Source: Methylobacterium brachiatum
GTDB lineage: Bacteria; Pseudomonadota; Alphaproteobacteria; Rhizobiales; Beijerinckiaceae
Assembly: GCF_020523825.1 (NCBI RefSeq)
Contig: NZ_JAJALK010000004.1
Coordinates: 124,001 to 188,000 of the forward strand
DNA: 64,000 bases
Direction of reading: 5' to 3'
Positions 60,654 to 64,000 of this stretch are shown piece by piece. Both the position numbers and the translations under genes were made by a program. Numbering within the stretch: position 1 is the stretch's first letter; every line of letters starts with the position of its first letter. Under the pieces are notes generated by a model. The model was given only the letters and a program-made list of their open reading frames with translations, did no database searches and was not told where the DNA came from.

Positions 60654-61670
60654 GTGCCAACCTTCCCCTTCTCGGCCATCGTCGCGCAGGACGAGATGCG
60701 CCAGGCGCTGCTGATCGCCGCGGTGGATCCGTCCATCGGCGGCGTGCTGGTGTTCGGTGACCGCGGCACGGGGAAATCCACGGCGATCCGGGCGCTGGCC
60801 GCCCTGCTGCCGCCGATGCGGGCGGTGGCCGGCTGCCCGTACAATTGCGATCCCGACAGCCCGGCGGAGAGCTGCCCGCACTGCGCGAGCCTGCCGGGCG
60901 CGCGGCGAAAGTCCGAAAAGAAGCCGGTGCCGGTGGTGGACCTGCCGCTCGGCGCCACCGAGGACCGAGTGGTCGGAACGCTGGACCTCGAGCGGGCGCT
61001 GGGCGCCGGTGTGAAGGCGTTCGAGCCGGGGCTGCTCGCCCGGGCCAATCGCGGCTTCCTGTATATCGACGAGGTGAACCTGCTGGAGGACCACCTCGTG
61101 GATCTCCTGCTCGATGTCGCGGCCTCCGGGGTCAACACCGTCGAGCGCGAGGGGCTCTCCCTGCGCCACCCCGCCAGGTTCGTCCTGGTCGGCTCCGGCA
61201 ACCCGGAGGAGGGCGAGCTGCGCCCGCAGCTGCTCGATCGGTTCGGGCTGTCCTGCGAGGTCGCGACCCCGCAGGACATCGCCACCCGCATCGCGGTGGT
61301 GCGCGCCCGCGACGCCTACGAGCGCGACCCCGAAGGGTTCTGCGCCGCCCGGGCGGGCGACGAGGCGGCGATCCGAAAGAAGATCCTGCTGGCCCGGGAG
61401 CGCCTGCCGCATCTGGCGGTGCCGGATTCGGCGCTGGAGCGCGCGGCGCAGCTCTGCCTGGCGCTCGGCACCGACGGCCTGCGCGGGGAGCTAACCCTGA
61501 TGCGCACCGCACGGGCGCTGGCAGCCCTCGACGGCGCCGAGTCGGTCACCGACGACCATATCCGCCGGGTCGCCCCGGCCGCCCTGCGCCACCGCCTGCG
61601 CCGCAACCCGCTCGATGAATCCGGCTCGACCGCCCGGGTCGAGCGGGCGCTGGCGGAGGTGTTTTCGTGA
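60654..61670 (+). CDS. bchI: Magnesium chelatase ATPase subunit BchI
   Basis: A 338-residue AAA+ ATPase that drives Mg insertion with BchD and BchH. Walker A is GDRGTGKST (35-43), Walker B is GFLYIDEVNLL, and sensor 1 is LVGSGNPEEGELRPQLLDRFG. A cysteine-rich stretch (CPYNCDPDSPAESCPHC) is typical. The start is GTG 60654; the last bases overlap the bchD start (GTGA). Confidence 0.97.
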   Translation: MPTFPFSAIVAQDEMRQALLIAAVDPSIGGVLVFGDRGTGKSTAIRALAALLPPMRAVAGCPYNCDPDSPAESCPHCASLPGARRKSEKKPVPVVDLPLGATEDRVVGTLDLERALGAGVKAFEPGLLARANRGFLYIDEVNLLEDHLVDLLLDVAASGVNTVEREGLSLRHPARFVLVGSGNPEEGELRPQLLDRFGLSCEVATPQDIATRIAVVRARDAYERDPEGFCAARAGDEAAIRKKILLARERLPHLAVPDSALERAAQLCLALGTDGLRGELTLMRTARALAALDGAESVTDDHIRRVAPAALRHRLRRNPLDESGSTARVERALAEVFS

Positions 61671-63520
61671 CGGGACGTGCGCAACCGCTCCCTCCCCCCT
61701 CTGCGGGGGAGGGTACCCTGCGCAGCAGGGGGGGAGAGGGGAGCGCCATGTCCGGACGAGGCGCGTCGGGTGCGAAACCCGCTGCCGTCGCGCCGCCCCT
61801 CTCCCGACCCTCGCTGACGCGAGGGCCACCCTCCCCCGCAGAGGGGGGAGGGAAGGCGGAAGCGTCCCAAAACATTTGGCCCGACGCCCTGCGCGCCGCC
61901 CGCCTCCTCGGCGCCGACCCGCACGGATTCGGCGGCGCGGTTGTGCGGGCGGCGCCTGGGCCGGTGCGCGAGCGCTGGCTCGATGCTGTGCGGGCGCAGC
62001 TTCCCCCGGAGACGCCCTGGCGCCGGCTGCCGCCGGGGATCGGCGACGACAGCCTGCTCGGCGGCCTCGACCTCGCCGCGACCCTGGCGGCCGGCCGGCC
62101 GGTGGCGCGGGCGGGATTGCTGGCACAGGCCGATGGCGGGCTGATCGTGGTGCCCATGGCCGAGCGGCTGCCCCCCGGCATCGCGGCCCGCCTGGCCGGC
62201 GCCCTCGACACCGGCACCGCGTCGGAGCACCTGGCGCGCTTTGGCCTCATCCTGCTCGACGAGGGTGAGGGGGACGAGTCGGTCGCCGACGCCCTTACCG
62301 ACCGGCTGGCCTTCCGGATCGATCTGGGCGGCCTCGGGATCGCGGATTGCGACGCAGCGGCGCCCCGTCTCGAAGCTCCGCCCGCCCCGGAGGACGATCC
62401 GCTCGGAACGCTGTGCCGGCTGGCGGACGCCTTCGGCGTCACTTCCCTGCGCGGCCCAATCCTGGCAGCCCGGGTGGCGCGGGCGCTCGCCGCGGGGGAG
62501 CCGATCGGCCCGGACGCGATCACTGCGGCGGCCCGCCTGGTCCTGGCCCCGCGCGCCACGCGCCTGCCCGGACCGGAGGCGGCGATGCCGGAGGCCGCGG
62601 CTGCGCCCCCGCCGCCCGCGGAGAATCACGCTGCGGAGGACGCGGCGAATCCGGCGCCAACTGACGCGGCCGAGGATCGCGTGCTGGAGGCGGTGCGCGC
62701 GGCGATCCCGCCGAACCTGCTGGATCAGCTGCTGGCGGGCGGCGTGCGCCTCTCGACCGCGAAGGCCGGACGGGTCGGCCAGCCGGCGGCGGCGCGTAAA
62801 GGGCGGCCGATCGGCAGCCGGCGGGGCGATCCACGCCGCGGGCGCCTCGACCTGCTGGCGACCCTGCGGGCGGCGGCCCCGTGGCAGGCCTTGCGGCGTG
62901 GGGAAGGAGATACCCGCCCGATCCTGGTCCGGCGGGACGATCTGCGGATCCGGATCCTGCGGCAGCGGACCGAGACCACGACGGTGTTCTGCGTGGACGC
63001 TTCGGGCTCGGCCGCGCTGGAGCGTCTGGCGGAGGCCAAGGGCGCCGTCGAGTTGCTGCTGGCCGAGGCCTATGTCCGGCGCGACCGGGTGGCCCTGGTG
63101 GCGTTCCGCGGCGCCGGCGCGGAGCTGGTCCTGCCGCCGACCCGCTCGCTCACCCGGGCGAAGCGCGGCCTCTCGGGCCTGCCGGGCGGGGGCGGGACGC
63201 CGCTGGCTGCGGGGATCGATGCGGCGCTCACGGTCGCCCTCGGCGTGCGCCGGAGCGGCAGCCGGCCGGTCATCGTGCTGCTGACCGATGGGCGCGCCAA
63301 CGTCGCGCGCTCGGGGGAGGGCGGCCGGGCCAAGGCCGGCGCGGAGGCCCTGCAGGCGGCCCGCGCGCTGCGCGCGGCCGGGTTGCCCGCCCTGGTGATC
63401 GATACCGGTGCCCGTGGCGAAGGCGCACGCGCGGTCGCAGACGCGATGGCCGCCCGCTACCTTGTGCTGCCCCGTGCCGATGCCGGGCTGCTCAGCGCGG
63501 CGGTGCGGGCCGCGCTCTGA
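61667..63520 (+). CDS. bchD: Magnesium chelatase subunit BchD with repeat-derived insert
   Basis: A 617-residue subunit: a degenerate AAA+ domain (about residues 70-295), an acidic Pro/Ala-rich linker (about 300-335) and a C-terminal von Willebrand A domain with MIDAS residues Asp444, Ser446, Ser448 (VDASGSA) and GGGGTPLAAGIDAAL. The GTG at 61667 overlaps bchI, which fixes the ancestral start. Residues of about 5-65 (PLPPPSAGEGTLRS, PSLTRGPPSPAEGGG) are translated from repeats, and the family sequence begins near WPDALRAARLLGADPHG. An internal ATG at 61748 exists, but still lies within repeat sequence. Confidence 0.94.
   Translation: MTGRAQPLPPPSAGEGTLRSRGGEGSAMSGRGASGAKPAAVAPPLSRPSLTRGPPSPAEGGGKAEASQNIWPDALRAARLLGADPHGFGGAVVRAAPGPVRERWLDAVRAQLPPETPWRRLPPGIGDDSLLGGLDLAATLAAGRPVARAGLLAQADGGLIVVPMAERLPPGIAARLAGALDTGTASEHLARFGLILLDEGEGDESVADALTDRLAFRIDLGGLGIADCDAAAPRLEAPPAPEDDPLGTLCRLADAFGVTSLRGPILAARVARALAAGEPIGPDAITAAARLVLAPRATRLPGPEAAMPEAAAAPPPPAENHAAEDAANPAPTDAAEDRVLEAVRAAIPPNLLDQLLAGGVRLSTAKAGRVGQPAAARKGRPIGSRRGDPRRGRLDLLATLRAAAPWQALRRGEGDTRPILVRRDDLRIRILRQRTETTTVFCVDASGSAALERLAEAKGAVELLLAEAYVRRDRVALVAFRGAGAELVLPPTRSLTRAKRGLSGLPGGGGTPLAAGIDAALTVALGVRRSGSRPVIVLLTDGRANVARSGEGGRAKAGAEALQAARALRAAGLPALVIDTGARGEGARAVADAMAARYLVLPRADAGLLSAAVRAAL
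61689..61852. repeat. Family 4 repeats inside bchD
   Basis: CTCCCTCCCCCCTCTGCGGG then GCGCAGCAGGGGGGGAGAGG at the left, and a right block (61796-61852: GCCCCTCTCCCGACCCTCGC to CCCCCGCAGAGGGGGGAGGG) almost identical to 40374-40432. The whole unit is in frame with bchD. Confidence 0.85.
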
Positions 63521-63565
63521 GCGTCGTCGCGGGCCGGACCGGGCCGGCCCCGGTCGAGGCTCGGA

Positions 63566-63712
63566 TCAGAGATGGATGCCGACGCCGAGATCGGCGACGC
63601 GCTGGTTGTGGGACATCCAGGCGTTCAGCATGTCGCGGAACAGGGTACGGAAGCTCCAGCGGCCGGAGGTCGAGGCAGCGATGTGATGGGTCGAGGAGGT
63701 GAAGACGATCAT
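63566..63712 (-). CDS. Small hypothetical protein between bchD and bchO
   Basis: A 48-residue ORF on the strand opposite to its neighbours, ATG 63712. It contains STSGRWSFRTLFRDMLNAWMSHNQRVADLGVGIHL, which looks like a single amphipathic helix with a DUF1127-like flavour (short, basic, Trp-containing). An AT-richer stretch beyond its start (63830-63880) could be a promoter. The identity is uncertain. Confidence 0.4.
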   Translation of the reverse strand: MIVFTSSTHHIAASTSGRWSFRTLFRDMLNAWMSHNQRVADLGVGIHL

Positions 63713-63807
63713 GGCCGGTTCCGTCGGTAGGAGATGTGCGGTGCCTGGGAGCGCCACCGTGATGCCGTCTTTGCTGCGTCGCAGCAATCGGGTTTCCGGC
63801 AGCGGTG

Positions 63808-63826
63808 GCATGCGGTTTCCGCATGC
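63808..63826. promoter_or_regulatory. Perfect hairpin GCATGCGG-TTT-CCGCATGC
   Basis: Eight-base arms with a three-base loop, upstream of the small minus-strand ORF and 95 bp before bchO. It may be an operator or a weak terminator; no U-run follows on either strand. Confidence 0.35.
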
Positions 63827-63919
63827 AATCTCAATGTCTTACGAAATACTTCCAACACAGCACGATAGCGCATCGACGCGACCCACGCTCAAGCTTGGTG
63901 CAACGCGGGATATCGGGTG

Positions 63920-64000
63920 GTGCTGAGCGTGCGCGACGCGAACCGGCCCGACTGGGCGGTCGAGGGCCGGGATTGGCCGCACCGGGAGGCGAGCCGCTTC
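63920..64000 (+). CDS. bchO: BchO, start of gene (cut by window edge)
   Basis: The first 27 codons of an ORF beginning GTG 63920 and open to the edge. The translation VLSVRDANRPDWAVEGRDWP, then HREASRF, matches the typical BchO opening (W-x5-GxDWPxRxxSRF). BchO is an alpha/beta hydrolase-like protein normally following bchD. Here it is separated from bchD by about 400 bp rather than overlapping. GTG 63929 is an alternative start. Confidence 0.8.
   Translation, partial: MLSVRDANRPDWAVEGRDWPHREASRF

Overview
The window is about 64 kb of GC-rich DNA from an alphaproteobacterium, almost certainly a Methylobacterium or close relative. The evidence is the divK-pleD pair, an EipB/DUF1849 envelope protein, metX-metW, and a large bacteriochlorophyll/photosynthesis gene cluster of the aerobic anoxygenic type (O2-dependent cyclase AcsF, BciE, PpsR, AerR). 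All assignments come from reading translated sequence; no database search was run.

Layout. 0.2-1.4 kb: four small ORFs. 1.6-6.0 kb: metX-metW (methionine) converging on a PepSY - response regulator - histidine kinase operon. 6.0-7.5 kb: a decayed nuclease fragment and a RelE/HigB-HigA type toxin-antitoxin pair. 7.6-15.2 kb: trpB, a ComEA-like protein, an ABC exporter, eipB, DUF3572, divK, pleD. 15.2-21.8 kb: a 2,200-residue autotransporter with an AT-rich upstream region. 22.3-35.0 kb: DUF2252, accA, a DUF1796 protein, two LysR/MFS pairs, a YafK-like L,D-transpeptidase lipoprotein, a PAS/LOV-like histidine kinase, a Pmp3-type miniprotein and a GIY-YIG gene bracketed by repeats. 35.2-64.0 kb: a triheme cytochrome c, then the photosynthesis cluster.

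The photosynthesis cluster has a leftward arm (bchG, a PucC-family MFS gene, bchP, tspO, a small membrane gene), a regulatory pair (aerR, ppsR, also leftward), and a long rightward superoperon: bchF-bchN-bchB-bchH-bchL-bchM-lhaA-puhA-puhB-puhC-bciE-acsF-puhE-hemA-bchI-bchD, then the first 27 codons of bchO at the window edge. Most junctions overlap by 1-11 nt. PpsR-type TGT-N12-ACA palindromes sit in front of bchG and bchF, and in both cases the palindrome contains a TTGACA -35 hexamer. The puf, bchCXYZ and crt genes are not here, so the cluster is presumably split in the genome.

The most unusual feature is the density of dispersed palindromic repeats (at least five families) and their entry into photosynthesis genes. 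The PucC-family gene and bchD each carry repeat-derived DNA in frame just after a start codon that still overlaps the upstream gene's stop. bchM carries a repeat-encoded C-terminal tail of about 54 residues whose stop still overlaps the lhaA start. A 59-62 bp block is nearly identical between the PucC-family gene and bchD.
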